From Methylotenera_A sp963701715 (lineage in GTDB: Bacteria > Pseudomonadota > Gammaproteobacteria > Burkholderiales > Methylophilaceae), in NCBI GenBank assembly GCA_963701715.1, contig CAVPAX010000006.1, forward strand, positions 1 through 64,000: a DNA stretch of 64,000 nucleotides. Reading direction: 5' to 3'. How positions within the stretch are numbered: the stretch's first letter is position 1; each line of letters starts with the position of its first letter. Below the pieces are notes generated by a model. That model worked only from the letters and a program-made list of their open reading frames with translations, did no database searches and was not told where the DNA came from. Made by a program: the position numbers and the translations under genes. Positions 27,133-36,097 of this stretch are shown here, one piece after another.

Positions 27133-28080
27133 ATGCACAAAAATGTGAGGCTCTGGCTTGGAGTTGTAAGTTTGCTTTTTACAAGCCAGAGTTCTTTTGC
27201 CTATACACAGGCTGAGTTGGAGACGTTTGATAACGAACCGCCGGTTGTGCGGGATTTTCTTGAGCGTGCGAGCATCTTGTTAAATGACGGGATGACCGAA
27301 GACAATGGCTTGGAGTCTGCATGGAAAGCCGCCAATTTGTATTGTGAAGCAGCGCGCTACGGCAGTGCTGAAGGCATGTATCGGCTAGGAATGCTGTATG
27401 CGTTTGGACGCGGTGTGCCGGCCAATCGTGATTATGCCGCCAATTTATTTGGTATCGCTTCTATGCATGGACATTTTGAAGCACAGAAGATGCTGGAAAC
27501 CATTGAGATTAAAACCAATGATACTCCACGTTGCGTGGTTGAAGCTGTTGCGCCAGAACATGCGCCAGCAAGCCAATATGGTGGCTCACAAGGCTCACCA
27601 GCCATTGATGCTTATGTCGCCAAGCTGCCAAAAAACAAACTTTGGGTAGTGGATTTGGTAGATACAATTGCAGATTGGTACAAGGTAGATTCAAAGTTGG
27701 TGTTATCCATTATCACTGCAGAATCTAACTTTAAAGCATCGGTAAAGTCCAATAAAGATGCGCGCGGGCTGATGCAGATTATCCCTGCGACGGCAGAGCG
27801 TTTTAATATAAAAAATGCGTATAACGCATCACAAAACATTAGAGGTGGTGTGGCTTACCTGCGCTGGCTGCTTTCATATTTTAGAGGTGATGTAACCCTT
27901 GCAGTAGCCGCCTACAATGCGGGTGAAGGCGCCGTAGATCGACACAAAGGCGTGCCGCCTTACAAGGAAACACGTGCCTATGTGAAAAAAGTTCTGGGTT
28001 TATACCAATTAAAACGGCACGATTTCGATGCAAGTATTGCACGTGCATCACCAGTTTTGAAGAAAGTGAGTTTAAAATGA
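27133..28080 (+). CDS. Lytic transglycosylase with Sel1-like repeats
   Basis: Cuts peptidoglycan glycan strands in the periplasm. A signal peptide ends near SSFA-YTQ (residue 24). Residues about 75-120 hold Sel1-type repeats (YRLGMLYAFGRGVPANRDYA). The C-terminal SLT domain has the catalytic Glu197 in TAESNF, DARGLMQIIPATA and AVAAYNAGEGAV. 315 residues. It begins directly after the clpB stop and overlaps the next lipoprotein gene by 4 bases. The repeats may bring a protein partner to the enzyme; that is inference. Confidence 0.9.
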   Translation: MHKNVRLWLGVVSLLFTSQSSFAYTQAELETFDNEPPVVRDFLERASILLNDGMTEDNGLESAWKAANLYCEAARYGSAEGMYRLGMLYAFGRGVPANRDYAANLFGIASMHGHFEAQKMLETIEIKTNDTPRCVVEAVAPEHAPASQYGGSQGSPAIDAYVAKLPKNKLWVVDLVDTIADWYKVDSKLVLSIITAESNFKASVKSNKDARGLMQIIPATAERFNIKNAYNASQNIRGGVAYLRWLLSYFRGDVTLAVAAYNAGEGAVDRHKGVPPYKETRAYVKKVLGLYQLKRHDFDASIARASPVLKKVSLK

Positions 28081-28604
28081 AAATATACTGTCAGATCACT
28101 TCAATATGTATTGCGCTTATGCTGGCTGGCTGTGCCAGCACTAGTGCTCAACAAGGTGATGTAGACAGAATCACACCGGAAGAATTGGCTAAATTGATAC
28201 CGCCACCGGTAGCCACCGTGACTTTGGATGAAATTGTGGCGGATAGCAAAGCTGGTAAAACACCTGATGAAATCATTGAAAAAATCAAAATCAGTAATTC
28301 GCGTTACGAGCTTACGCCTAGCCAAACAGTGGATTTGAATAAGCAGGGCGTAGATTCTAAAGTGTTGGATTATATTCAGCAAAGTAACGAGTTAGCTAAG
28401 CAAAACGCTATTGCAGATGAGATGAATAAGCGCGAAAAGGAAAAACGCGCGGCGCAAAAGTTGCTGGAGCGCGAGCGAGAAATTGGTAGACATCGGTTTT
28501 ACGATCCATTTTGGGGGCCGCGCTTTGGGGCATTTTATGGTAGACCCTATTATGGTCCGCGCTTTGGTTGGGGCCTGAGCTACGGTTACCCATTTTGGTG
28601 GTAA
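28077..28604 (+). CDS. Lipoprotein with aromatic/Gly-rich C terminus
   Basis: Lipoprotein of 175 residues with lipobox LAGC (Cys19). The mid region looks helical, with TLDEIVADSKAGKTPDEII followed by a charged Lys/Glu helix at about 115-140. The last 35 residues are rich in Gly, Tyr, Phe and Trp (PRFGWGLSYGYPFWW). Function unknown. Its start overlaps the lytic transglycosylase stop as ATGA, which suggests a joint cell-envelope role. Confidence 0.8.
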   Translation: MKIYCQITSICIALMLAGCASTSAQQGDVDRITPEELAKLIPPPVATVTLDEIVADSKAGKTPDEIIEKIKISNSRYELTPSQTVDLNKQGVDSKVLDYIQQSNELAKQNAIADEMNKREKEKRAAQKLLEREREIGRHRFYDPFWGPRFGAFYGRPYYGPRFGWGLSYGYPFWW

Positions 28605-28669
28605 AGTTTAGTCACACACCTAAATTTCAGGCTTTTCTTTATAATTAGGTTTTTTAATATAAAAACCTT

Positions 28670-29089
28670 ATGCGTCAATTTACTCAGCAAATCAATGTTC
28701 AAGCTCAAGGTCGCCGCTTGTATGATATTACGCAGCAAGTGCTTAATTGGGCGAATCGGCTTGGTTTAAACACCGGCTTGTTGACCCTGTATATTCAGCA
28801 TACCTCTGCCAGCTTGTTGATTAACGAGAATTATGACAGTGATGTACTGGTGGATATGGAAGCATTTTTTACCAGGCTTGTGCCTGATGGTGATGCGCTG
28901 TTTATCCACACGGTGGAAGGCCCGGATGATATGCCGGCACATGTGCGTACTGCCCTCACGCAAACTAGTTTATCAATCCCGATAATTGACGGCAAAGTCG
29001 CGCTTGGACAATGGCAGGGTATCTTTTTGTTTGAGCACCGACATATGTCCGCTATGCGGCGTATTATTTTGCATGCAATAGGGGATTAG
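28670..29089 (+). CDS. UPF0047 (YjbQ) family protein
   Basis: A 139-residue cytoplasmic protein of the YjbQ/UPF0047 family. HTSASLLINENYDSDV and GQWQGIFLFEHR are the two hallmark stretches, with His residues thought to bind metal. E. coli YjbQ shows weak thiamine-phosphate synthase activity, but the true role is open. A TATAAT at 28640-28645 may be its -10 element; the -35 is poor. The HELAH gene begins 4 bases after its stop. Confidence 0.88.
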   Translation: MRQFTQQINVQAQGRRLYDITQQVLNWANRLGLNTGLLTLYIQHTSASLLINENYDSDVLVDMEAFFTRLVPDGDALFIHTVEGPDDMPAHVRTALTQTSLSIPIIDGKVALGQWQGIFLFEHRHMSAMRRIILHAIGD

Positions 29090-29093
29090 TTTT

Positions 29094-29453
29094 TTGTTTG
29101 AGCAAGGCCGACCCTTAACGGTGCAGGAACGCACTATTTTTGGGCCATATTTTGCCCGGATAGTGCTAGAGCAAGCGCGTATTGTAGATGGGAAAGTGCC
29201 ATTTTGGCTCCGCACGGACATGCATGCGGTGGTTCTTTATCACCGTATTTTTTTTCGTATTGGTGCTTATCAACCAAATACTCTGCGTGGAATTGAGTTG
29301 CTTGGTCACGAACTGGCACATGTTTCGCAATTTCTGCACGGGATGGGACTATGGGATTACTTGTGGTCATGTCGAAACGGATACTTCAAAAGCACTTATG
29401 AACAGGAAGCCTATGCTAAAGGGCGTATGATAGCGGCAGATTATGCCAGCTAG
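29094..29453 (+). CDS. Small HELAH-motif, DUF4157-like putative metallopeptidase
   Basis: A 119-residue protein with HELAHVSQF at 72-80, the zinc-peptidase pattern HExxH, set in a DUF4157-like context (GHELAHVSQ; later YEQEAYAKG). The start appears to be TTG at 29094, since the first internal ATG is at residue 43, too late. No signal peptide or membrane segment. The full peptidase fold is larger, so it may be a minimal or inactive form. It sits right behind yjbQ, with which it may be cotranscribed. Substrate unknown. Confidence 0.7.
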   Translation: MFEQGRPLTVQERTIFGPYFARIVLEQARIVDGKVPFWLRTDMHAVVLYHRIFFRIGAYQPNTLRGIELLGHELAHVSQFLHGMGLWDYLWSCRNGYFKSTYEQEAYAKGRMIAADYAS

Positions 29454-29584
29454 AGTTCAAGAAGCCGTAGATCAATTTATAATACTAGATTTTTATGGCT
29501 TATTTTTTGCATGCAAATAAATGAAATCTCGTACTTGAGCTATCAAGTAATCTAAATAATTTTAATTTGTAATTTGGAGTTTTT

Positions 29585-29926
29585 ATGAAATTATCGTCAC
29601 TGTATATATCAGCATTATTAACAGCTTTATTATTAACTGCTTGTGGTGAAAAGGCTACGGAAGAAACTGCGCCAGCTGCCAAAGAAGCTGCTCCAAGCGA
29701 GACTGCAGCACCGGCTGCCGAGCCCGCTGCACCTAAAGCAGTGGAGGCTGGGGGATACGAACCTACTGCTGAAGAGCGTGTTCCGGGGATTACCAAAACG
29801 CAAGAAGAGTTAGATAAAACAAGTGCGGAAGCCTTAGCAAACACGCCATTGCCAGCAATCCCTGGGGAAACCCCTGCCGCTATACCAGAAGCTGCACCGA
29901 CTCCAGAGGCGGCACCTGCCAGTTAA
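29585..29926 (+). CDS. Small Ala/Pro/Glu-rich lipoprotein
   Basis: Lipoprotein of 113 residues with lipobox LTAC (Cys20). The mature chain is low-complexity, rich in Ala, Pro and Glu, and probably disordered. No domain is recognised. Its own promoter is likely in the 130-base gap upstream. A large hairpin follows its stop codon. Confidence 0.75.
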   Translation: MKLSSLYISALLTALLLTACGEKATEETAPAAKEAAPSETAAPAAEPAAPKAVEAGGYEPTAEERVPGITKTQEELDKTSAEALANTPLPAIPGETPAAIPEAAPTPEAAPAS

Positions 29927-29938
29927 TTTTATGTTCAG

Positions 29939-29974
29939 ACAAGCAATGTACCTGCTTGCAGGTACATTGCTTGT
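29939..29974. terminator. Strong hairpin between converging lipoprotein and envC genes
   Basis: A perfect 16-bp stem (29939-29954 with 29959-29974) with loop CTTG lies between the two stop codons. Neither side has a good T run, so termination may be imperfect or Rho-assisted, though stability should block 3' exonucleases. Confidence 0.6.
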
Positions 29975-29977
29975 TCC

Positions 29978-31228
29978 TTAGCGGATGATGCTCCAACTCA
30001 AGGGGTCAAACGGTTTACCTTGGCGGCGTAGTTCGTAATATAAACCATTGCTTTCATTACCACCGCTATTGCCAACAGCAGCAATGGCGTCACCGCCTTT
30101 TACCTCGTCACCTACGCCTTTTAGTACCGCTTGATTATTTCCATACAAGCTCATGTAACCACCGCCGTGATCGACAATAATCATATTGCCAAAGCCGCGT
30201 AACCAGTCGGCAAATACCACACGACCGCTGGCAACGGATTTCACGTCAGCACCTTCTGCTGCACGGATAAATAAGCCTTTCCAGGAGACGCCACTATCTT
30301 CGCGGGTGCTGCCAAAGCGATTAAGTACTTCTCCGCGCACCGGCAGGTTGAGCTTACCTTTTAATGATGAAAAGTCGTTGCCAGAATAAACATTGCTAGG
30401 GGTAGCTTCATTTTTAGCGACTACTTCGCCAGATATATCATTGCCTTCACTATTTGCCGGTTTTAGTTGTTTTTTTCTGAGGCTTTTTTTACTCGGTTTT
30501 GGGATTATCCGAGCTAATTTTTCTACCAGGTCCGACAGGTTTTTTTCATCGCGTTTGAGCTTTTTAATTTCTCCACGTTGTGTAGAGATCTGCTTGGAAA
30601 GTGTTTTAACGACTTTTGATTTTTCCTGTTTTTGTTTTTCAAGTTCCTTGCGCTCAGCTTCTTGCCTGGCTTTCAAATCGGCCACCTCGTTTAGTGCCGC
30701 AGTTGTTTGTTCGTTTAATGCTTTGACTTTGCTAAGCCCGCTTTGCATGTCATCAATTAATTTGGCATGCGCCTTTGCAATGTAAGAGTAGTATTTTACA
30801 TCGCGCGCGATTTGAGTGGGATTTTTGCTTTGTAAGATAAGCTGGGTATAACTCTGATTGCCTTGCGCATATTGTTGGTAAAGCAATGCACTAAGTTGTT
30901 TTTGCTGTTTGCTTAAGCGCTCATTGATTGATAAAGATTGTCTTTTTAGCTGATTTAGCTTATCGCTGTTTTGTCTTTGTTTTTGGTTAATTTCCCGTAA
31001 TTTTTTGTTGGCAGCGCTGATGGCAGTTTCAGACTCTTTTAGTTCGTCTGCAGCTTCTTTATGCGCTTCCTGATTATGGTCCAGCTCTTTTTTTAGCGAT
31101 TCAATTTTTTCATGTAAATCACTCAAGTCTTCTTTTGCTGTCTCGATTTTTTTTGCGGCATAACTGTTTGATGTCAGCAAACATAGCAGGCATATCGCCA
31201 GCCATTTCATTGGCAATCCATTAAGCAT
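29978..31228 (-). CDS. envC: Murein hydrolase activator EnvC
   Basis: Periplasmic activator of cell-division amidases. Signal peptide MKWLAICLLCLLTSNSYA; the start may be the ATG at 31228 (overlapping gpmI by 8 bases) or the ATG at 31210 just before this peptide. Long coiled coils fill residues about 25-270, then a LytM/M23 domain from about 300. The M23 active-site His are lost: the strand reads GLYYELRRQGKPFDPLSW where active enzymes have HLHFE. That degenerate site is the EnvC signature, so it should activate rather than cut. gpmI-envC is the E. coli order too. Confidence 0.93.
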   Translation of the reverse strand: MLNGLPMKWLAICLLCLLTSNSYAAKKIETAKEDLSDLHEKIESLKKELDHNQEAHKEAADELKESETAISAANKKLREINQKQRQNSDKLNQLKRQSLSINERLSKQQKQLSALLYQQYAQGNQSYTQLILQSKNPTQIARDVKYYSYIAKAHAKLIDDMQSGLSKVKALNEQTTAALNEVADLKARQEAERKELEKQKQEKSKVVKTLSKQISTQRGEIKKLKRDEKNLSDLVEKLARIIPKPSKKSLRKKQLKPANSEGNDISGEVVAKNEATPSNVYSGNDFSSLKGKLNLPVRGEVLNRFGSTREDSGVSWKGLFIRAAEGADVKSVASGRVVFADWLRGFGNMIIVDHGGGYMSLYGNNQAVLKGVGDEVKGGDAIAAVGNSGGNESNGLYYELRRQGKPFDPLSWSIIR

Positions 31229-32765
31229 TAAATTTAAGTAAACTTTTGCCTGTCATCTCGACAGGTTGAGGCACACCCATCATTTGCAATAATGTTGGCG
31301 CCAAGTCTGATAACGCGCCTGTTTCAGCTATCTTTGCTTTGCGGCCAACATAAATTAAAGGCACTAAATTGGTAGTGTGCTGTGTGTGCGGTTGATGGTT
31401 CTCGTAGTCCTGCATCATCTCAGCATTTCCATGATCCGCTGTAATGAGCACTTCCCCACCGATGCTCTGCATTGCGGAAACCACGCGTCCAACGCTGATA
31501 TCCAGCGTTTCTACTGCCTTAATGGCCGCTTGCAGATTGCCCGTATGGCCCACCATGTCGCAATTGGCAAAATTGCAGATAATGGCGTTATATTTTTTGC
31601 TAAGGATGGCTTCCACCAGTTTGTCGGTGACTTCCGGTGCGCTCATTTCGGGCTGCAAATCATAGGTTTCAACTTTAGGGGACGGCACTAGGATACGGTC
31701 CTCGCCTTTAAATACAGTTTCCTCGCCGCCGTTAAAAAAGAACGTCACGTGGGGGTATTTTTCTGTTTCTGCGATACGTAGCTGCGTTAAACCCAAATTT
31801 TGTAGATATTCACCAAAGGTATTTTTGACCGTATATGGCGCAAAAATCGGTATCGCCTTCACTTCTTTTTTATCGAATTGGGTTAGGGTGAAATAGGCTG
31901 AAAGTTTAGGCACGTGGCGGCGGTGGAAGCCGTCAAACTCTTCTGCTAGTAAAGCATGGCTAAGCTGGCGCGCGCGGTCGCTTCTAAAGTTCATGTAGAC
32001 CACGCAATCGCCATCTTCTAAATGGATTGGTGCTTCGTTTGGCTGGCGAATTACTGTGCATTTAACAAATTCATCAGTCTCTCCACGCGCATAGGCATCT
32101 TGCAGCGCTGTGCTAGCAGAAACCTCGGTGAAGTCGGCCGTGCCTTCGGTAAGCATGGTATAGGCGGCTTCTACTCGCTCCCAGCGCTTATCACGATCCA
32201 TTGCAAAAAAGCGGCCACTAATGGAAGCTATTTTACCAACGCCCAATGATTTGATTTTCATTTCTAAAGCATCAATGAATGGCGCCGCACTCACGGGAGG
32301 TGTATCGCGGCCATCTAAAAAAGCATGTACATAGACTTTGTCCAGGCCTTGTTTGGCAGCCATCTCCAGCATGGCGTGAATGTGTTCTTGGTGGCTATGT
32401 ACGCCACCATTCGATAGCAAACCAAAAATATGCAGTGCTTTGTTGGTCACCTTTAACTGCTGTAGGGCTTTGCATAATTCCGGGTGTTGAAAAAACTCGC
32501 CGCTGGTAATACTGTTATTAATACGCTCAAAATCCTGAAACACAATGCGTCCCGCGCCTATGTTTAGGTGTCCCACTTCTGAGTTGCCCATTTGTCCGTC
32601 AGGCAGGCCAACATAATGCTCAGAGGCGTTAATCAGCGTGTTTGGATAGTTCGCTTTGAGCGCATCCAGATTTGGAGTGTTCGCCAGTGCGATCGCATTG
32701 TCCTGGGTATCTTTACGATAACCAAAGCCGTCCAAAATTAACAATATGACCGGAGTCGTTTTCAT
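31221..32765 (-). CDS. gpmI: 2,3-bisphosphoglycerate-independent phosphoglycerate mutase
   Basis: Interconverts 3- and 2-phosphoglycerate in glycolysis, using two manganese ions. The alkaline-phosphatase-type core starts LILDGFGYR with a metal-binding Asp. GQMGNSEVGHLNIGAGR holds the phospho-Ser62, and TADHGNAEMM near the C terminus supplies further ligands. Length 514 is typical. Its stop overlaps the envC start. Confidence 0.97.
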   Translation of the reverse strand: MKTTPVILLILDGFGYRKDTQDNAIALANTPNLDALKANYPNTLINASEHYVGLPDGQMGNSEVGHLNIGAGRIVFQDFERINNSITSGEFFQHPELCKALQQLKVTNKALHIFGLLSNGGVHSHQEHIHAMLEMAAKQGLDKVYVHAFLDGRDTPPVSAAPFIDALEMKIKSLGVGKIASISGRFFAMDRDKRWERVEAAYTMLTEGTADFTEVSASTALQDAYARGETDEFVKCTVIRQPNEAPIHLEDGDCVVYMNFRSDRARQLSHALLAEEFDGFHRRHVPKLSAYFTLTQFDKKEVKAIPIFAPYTVKNTFGEYLQNLGLTQLRIAETEKYPHVTFFFNGGEETVFKGEDRILVPSPKVETYDLQPEMSAPEVTDKLVEAILSKKYNAIICNFANCDMVGHTGNLQAAIKAVETLDISVGRVVSAMQSIGGEVLITADHGNAEMMQDYENHQPHTQHTTNLVPLIYVGRKAKIAETGALSDLAPTLLQMMGVPQPVEMTGKSLLKFNA

Positions 32766-32893
32766 TTTAAAATCTTTAAAATTACGGTTGAATTATCTAT
32801 TATAATGGCCGACTGATAAATGCGCATGCAATCAGACAAAATTTCTATTGAAATTGTTGCAATTCGGCATCATTTAAATTTAAAGGAAATAAG

Positions 32894-33322
32894 TTGGAAT
32901 CGACGGTATTTGAATTTGTTAAACAGAATGCCTTGCTTATCGGCTTGGCGATTGGTTCAGGGGTTGCCTTGTTATGGCCATCCCTGAATCGTGGGGCAAG
33001 TGGCATCCCTAATGTTTCGGCAACTGAAGCTGTGATGATGTTGAATCGTAGCAAGCCCCTGGTTTTAGACGTGCGGGATGAAGCTGAGTTTGCAAGTGGG
33101 CATATTCAGGGGGCTAAACATATTCCTGTAGCCGAGCTGGCAAACCGTTTAAAAGAAATTGAGAAGTTTAAAGATAAGCCTGTGCTGGTGCACTGTCAAA
33201 AAGGCATGCGTTCCAAAGCGGCCTGCAATATTCTGCAAGCACAGCAATTTAGCAAATTACATAATCTGCAGGGCGGCTTAGATGGCTGGGTAGAAGCTAA
33301 ATTGCCTTTAGTGAAAGTCTAA
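32894..33322 (+). CDS. Membrane-anchored rhodanese-like protein (YibN type)
   Basis: A 142-residue protein with one N-terminal membrane segment (residues 13-30), then a rhodanese domain. LVLDVRDEAEFASGHI and the active-site loop VHCQKGMRS with Cys101 indicate a possible sulfurtransferase. The start is TTG at 32894, supported by AAAGG 7 bases upstream; no ATG is near. Followed by grxC after 5 bases, the same yibN-grxC-secB order as in enterobacteria. Confidence 0.9.
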   Translation: MESTVFEFVKQNALLIGLAIGSGVALLWPSLNRGASGIPNVSATEAVMMLNRSKPLVLDVRDEAEFASGHIQGAKHIPVAELANRLKEIEKFKDKPVLVHCQKGMRSKAACNILQAQQFSKLHNLQGGLDGWVEAKLPLVKV

Positions 33323-33327
33323 AAATC

Positions 33328-33585
33328 ATGCCAAGAATTCTCATGTACTCAACCGCGGTTTGCCCATATTGTGTAAACGCTGAGCGTCTGCTAATGAGCA
33401 AGGGCGTGAAGGAAATCAATAAAATCCGTGTGGATTTACAGCCCGAACAGCGCATCGAAATGATGCAAAAAACAGGTCGGCGCACTGTGCCGCAAATCTA
33501 TATCGGCGATCGACACATCGGCGGTTTTGATGATCTGCGGGCACTGGATTTGGCGGGAGAGCTTGATCCTTTGCTCGCTGAGTAA
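33328..33585 (+). CDS. grxC: Glutaredoxin 3
   Basis: Glutathione-dependent dithiol oxidoreductase, 85 residues, cytoplasmic. Active site CPYC at residues 12-15, TVPQIYIGDRHIGGFDDL for glutathione contact. Sits between the rhodanese gene and secB, as in E. coli. Confidence 0.96.
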   Translation: MPRILMYSTAVCPYCVNAERLLMSKGVKEINKIRVDLQPEQRIEMMQKTGRRTVPQIYIGDRHIGGFDDLRALDLAGELDPLLAE

Positions 33586-33686
33586 AATGGTCGTCTAATA
33601 ATATTGCTGAATAAAAGCCAATAAAAAGCTAAAATGCACGATTATTCTAATCACAACAAACATAATTCGTTTTAGGAACAATTTAC

Positions 33687-34181
33687 ATGGCAAATGAAAA
33701 TAACGCCGCTTCAAATGAAGCAGCCCAAGCAGAACAAAATACACAACCTGGTTTTGGTATTGAAAAACTATATGTAAAAGATGCGTCTATCGAGGTGCCG
33801 AATGCGCCACAAATTTTTACTGAACGTACGGCACCTCAAGTGGGTGTGGAGTTGGGCAATAACGCACAAAAACTTGATGAGGGTATATTTGAGGTAACAG
33901 TCAAGGTCACAGTCACCGCTAAAATTGGTGATAAAACGGCATTTTTGGTAGAAGTGACTCAGGCTGGTATTTTTGCAATCCGAAATGTACCAGAGGAAAA
34001 TTTGGAAGTTATTATTGCTGTAACATGTCCCAATATCTTGTTCCCTTACGCACGTGAAGCGGTTTCAGATATGGTAACCCGTGCAGGTTTTGCGCCTGTG
34101 CTGTTGAACCCGATTAATTTTGAAGCATTGTATATGCAGCATAAACAACAAGCTGAAAATGCCGCAGCAAAACCGAATTAA
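33687..34181 (+). CDS. secB: Protein-export chaperone SecB
   Basis: Tetrameric cytoplasmic chaperone that keeps precursors unfolded for SecA. 164 residues. Recognised by FGIEKLYVKDASIEVPNAP, the acidic EVTVKVTVTAKI strand and CPNILFPYAREAVSDMVTRA. About 100 bases without a gene lie before it, with A/T-rich promoter-like sequence. The next gene starts within its last codons. Confidence 0.96.
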   Translation: MANENNAASNEAAQAEQNTQPGFGIEKLYVKDASIEVPNAPQIFTERTAPQVGVELGNNAQKLDEGIFEVTVKVTVTAKIGDKTAFLVEVTQAGIFAIRNVPEENLEVIIAVTCPNILFPYAREAVSDMVTRAGFAPVLLNPINFEALYMQHKQQAENAAAKPN

Positions 34182-34635
34182 TTTTAGTAAACCACTTTCA
34201 TTACTAGGCTTGGCGCTTGCCGGCCTGGTTTTTTCTTTTTCTGCATCGGCTTTAGAGTTTCGTTCAATTGGACCTGCCAAGGCTATTTTGTACGATGCCC
34301 CTTCATCTGAAGCGAGTAAGCTTTATATTTTGAATAGCGGCTATCCAGTCGAAATCATTGTTGATTTAGGTGCGTGGATAAAGGTGCGCGATCAATTAGG
34401 CTCCCTAAGTTGGGTGGAAGGAAAAAACCTCAGTAACAAACGTACTTTGCTGGTGTTGGCAAAAACCGAAATTAAATCGGCTGAGGATGCAGCATCGCCA
34501 TTACTTGCAACTGTAGAAAAAGATGTAGTGTTAGAGTTGGTATCTTCTGGTATTAAAAATGGCTGGGTCAAGATTAAACATCGAGATGGCATTACAGGTT
34601 TTGTGCAAATTGCAAACGTTTGGGGTGCAAATTAA
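34159..34635 (+). CDS. Secreted bacterial SH3-domain protein
   Basis: A 158-residue protein with a signal peptide ending SASA-LEF. Two SH3-like repeats follow, the first with ILYDAPSSEASKLYIL and VDLGAWIKVRD, the second with GWVKIKHRDGITGFV. Such domains bind peptidoglycan or peptides. The ATG at 34159, inside the end of secB, gives a proper signal peptide; a longer in-frame start from 34120 would not. gpsA starts at the base after its stop. Confidence 0.82.
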   Translation: MPQQNRINFSKPLSLLGLALAGLVFSFSASALEFRSIGPAKAILYDAPSSEASKLYILNSGYPVEIIVDLGAWIKVRDQLGSLSWVEGKNLSNKRTLLVLAKTEIKSAEDAASPLLATVEKDVVLELVSSGIKNGWVKIKHRDGITGFVQIANVWGAN

Positions 34636-35628
34636 GTGAGTAAAATAGCTGTTTTAGGCGCGGGTGCATGGGGAACGGCGCTTGCAATGCACATCAGCAA
34701 TCAACATCAAGTTTCGCTATGGGCGCGAAATAGCGGTCACGTTTCCGGTATGCGAAAGGCGCGTGCTAACCCCATGTATTTGGGCGATTTTCGTTTTAAT
34801 GACAATCTGCAAGTTGAAGATGATTTAGGCGCTGCCATTCAGGATGCCGACCTCATTTTATCTGTAGTGCCAACTGCGGGTTTTCGCAATATTTTAATAG
34901 AACTCAATAAGTTAAAATCTACCAAGCCGATTATCTGGGCGCATAAAGGCTTAGAGCCACAATCCGCAAAATTGCCGCATGAAGTTGCGTCAGAAGAATT
35001 AGGCCTAAATCATAAATGGGGTGCATTGTCTGGGCCAAGTTTTGCAGCAGAATTGGTACGCGGCTTGCCTACAGCCGTTACACTGGCAGCTAACGATGCA
35101 GATTTCGCCCTTGAAGCAGCTAATTTAATCCATGGCAATAATCTGCGCGTATATAACAGCACCGATGTGATTGGTGTTTCGGTCGGCGGTGCGCTTAAAA
35201 ACGTAATGGCGATTGCCGCCGGCATCAGCGATGGGATGGGTTTTGGCAACAATGCGCGCGCTGCCATGATTACACGCGGGTTGGCAGAAATTACTCGTTT
35301 TGGCGTAGCGCTTGGCGCAAAAACAGAAACCTTTATGGGTTTGGCAGGTGTAGGGGATTTAATCTTGACCTGCACAGGTCAATACTCAAGAAATAGGGAA
35401 GTCGGTCTGCAGCTTGCAAGCGGTAAAGATTTGGCTGATATTCTGCAAGGATTAGGGCATGTGGCTGAGGGCGTGAATACGGCACGCGAAGTGATGCGCC
35501 GTGCGGAAGATATCGGCGTGGAGATGCCGATTACTCGCGAGGTTAATCTGGCGTTGGCGCATGGAAAATCGGCTAAACAAGCCGTCATGGATTTACTTGG
35601 CCGGGAACAAAGATCCGAGTTTCTTTAA
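34636..35628 (+). CDS. gpsA: NAD(P)-dependent glycerol-3-phosphate dehydrogenase
   Basis: Makes glycerol-3-phosphate for phospholipids in the cytoplasm. VLGAGAWGTALA at 5-16 is the nucleotide-binding loop. GPSFAAELVRGLPTAV and SVGGALKNVMAIAAGISDG (with catalytic Lys) are family marks. 330 residues. The start is GTG, directly after the previous stop. Converges on trmL with 3 bases between. Confidence 0.97.
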   Translation: MSKIAVLGAGAWGTALAMHISNQHQVSLWARNSGHVSGMRKARANPMYLGDFRFNDNLQVEDDLGAAIQDADLILSVVPTAGFRNILIELNKLKSTKPIIWAHKGLEPQSAKLPHEVASEELGLNHKWGALSGPSFAAELVRGLPTAVTLAANDADFALEAANLIHGNNLRVYNSTDVIGVSVGGALKNVMAIAAGISDGMGFGNNARAAMITRGLAEITRFGVALGAKTETFMGLAGVGDLILTCTGQYSRNREVGLQLASGKDLADILQGLGHVAEGVNTAREVMRRAEDIGVEMPITREVNLALAHGKSAKQAVMDLLGREQRSEFL

Positions 35629-35631
35629 CGA

Positions 35632-36096
35632 TCAGCAGCCATTTTCAAACCCTGTTTGCCGCCAGGCTTCATACAGTAATACTGCTGCGCTGTTCGATAA
35701 ATTCAAACTTCTACTTTCAGGCAGCATAGGCAAGCGCAGCCTGAATTCAGGTGCAAATTCATTGCGGATTTCTTCCGGTAGGCCGCGCGTTTCAGGCCCA
35801 AAAACAAATACATCGCCTGCTTTAAAATTCACTTTTGCATAGTTTTGGCTGCCTTTGGTGGTGATTGCAAACATGCGTCTGCCTGCCATCGCAAGTTTGA
35901 AATCAGTCCAATTTTTATGCAAAGTTAAATTCGCATATTCGTGATAATCCAGTCCTGCACGTTTTAGTTGTTTATCTTCCAGCTTAAACCCTAGTGGTTC
36001 AATCAAGTGCAAAGCCGCACCAGTATTGGCACATAGGCGAATGATGTTGCCCGTGTTGGGTGGGATTTCGGGTTCAAAAAGTGCGATACTAAACAT
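35632..36096 (-). CDS. trmL: tRNA (cytidine/uridine-2'-O-)-methyltransferase TrmL
   Basis: SPOUT-fold enzyme that methylates the wobble base of tRNA-Leu species. The ATG at 36096 starts MFSIALFEPEIPPNTGNI, the family N terminus; an in-frame ATG at 36123 would add nine unrelated residues. VFGPETRGLPEEI and RSLNLSNSAAVLLYE form the SAM-binding knot. 154 residues. One base separates it from the comF stop. Confidence 0.95.
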   Translation of the reverse strand: MFSIALFEPEIPPNTGNIIRLCANTGAALHLIEPLGFKLEDKQLKRAGLDYHEYANLTLHKNWTDFKLAMAGRRMFAITTKGSQNYAKVNFKAGDVFVFGPETRGLPEEIRNEFAPEFRLRLPMLPESRSLNLSNSAAVLLYEAWRQTGFENGC

Positions 36097-36097
36097 A

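Noticed and set aside
29500..29844. 114-codon frame antisense to the small lipoprotein, rich in Ala, Ser and Gly
   Set aside because: Mirror image of the low-complexity Ala/Pro/Glu gene; no start signals.
35010..35588. Two antisense frames of 121 and 69 codons within gpsA
   Set aside because: gpsA is complete and conserved; these are shadows.
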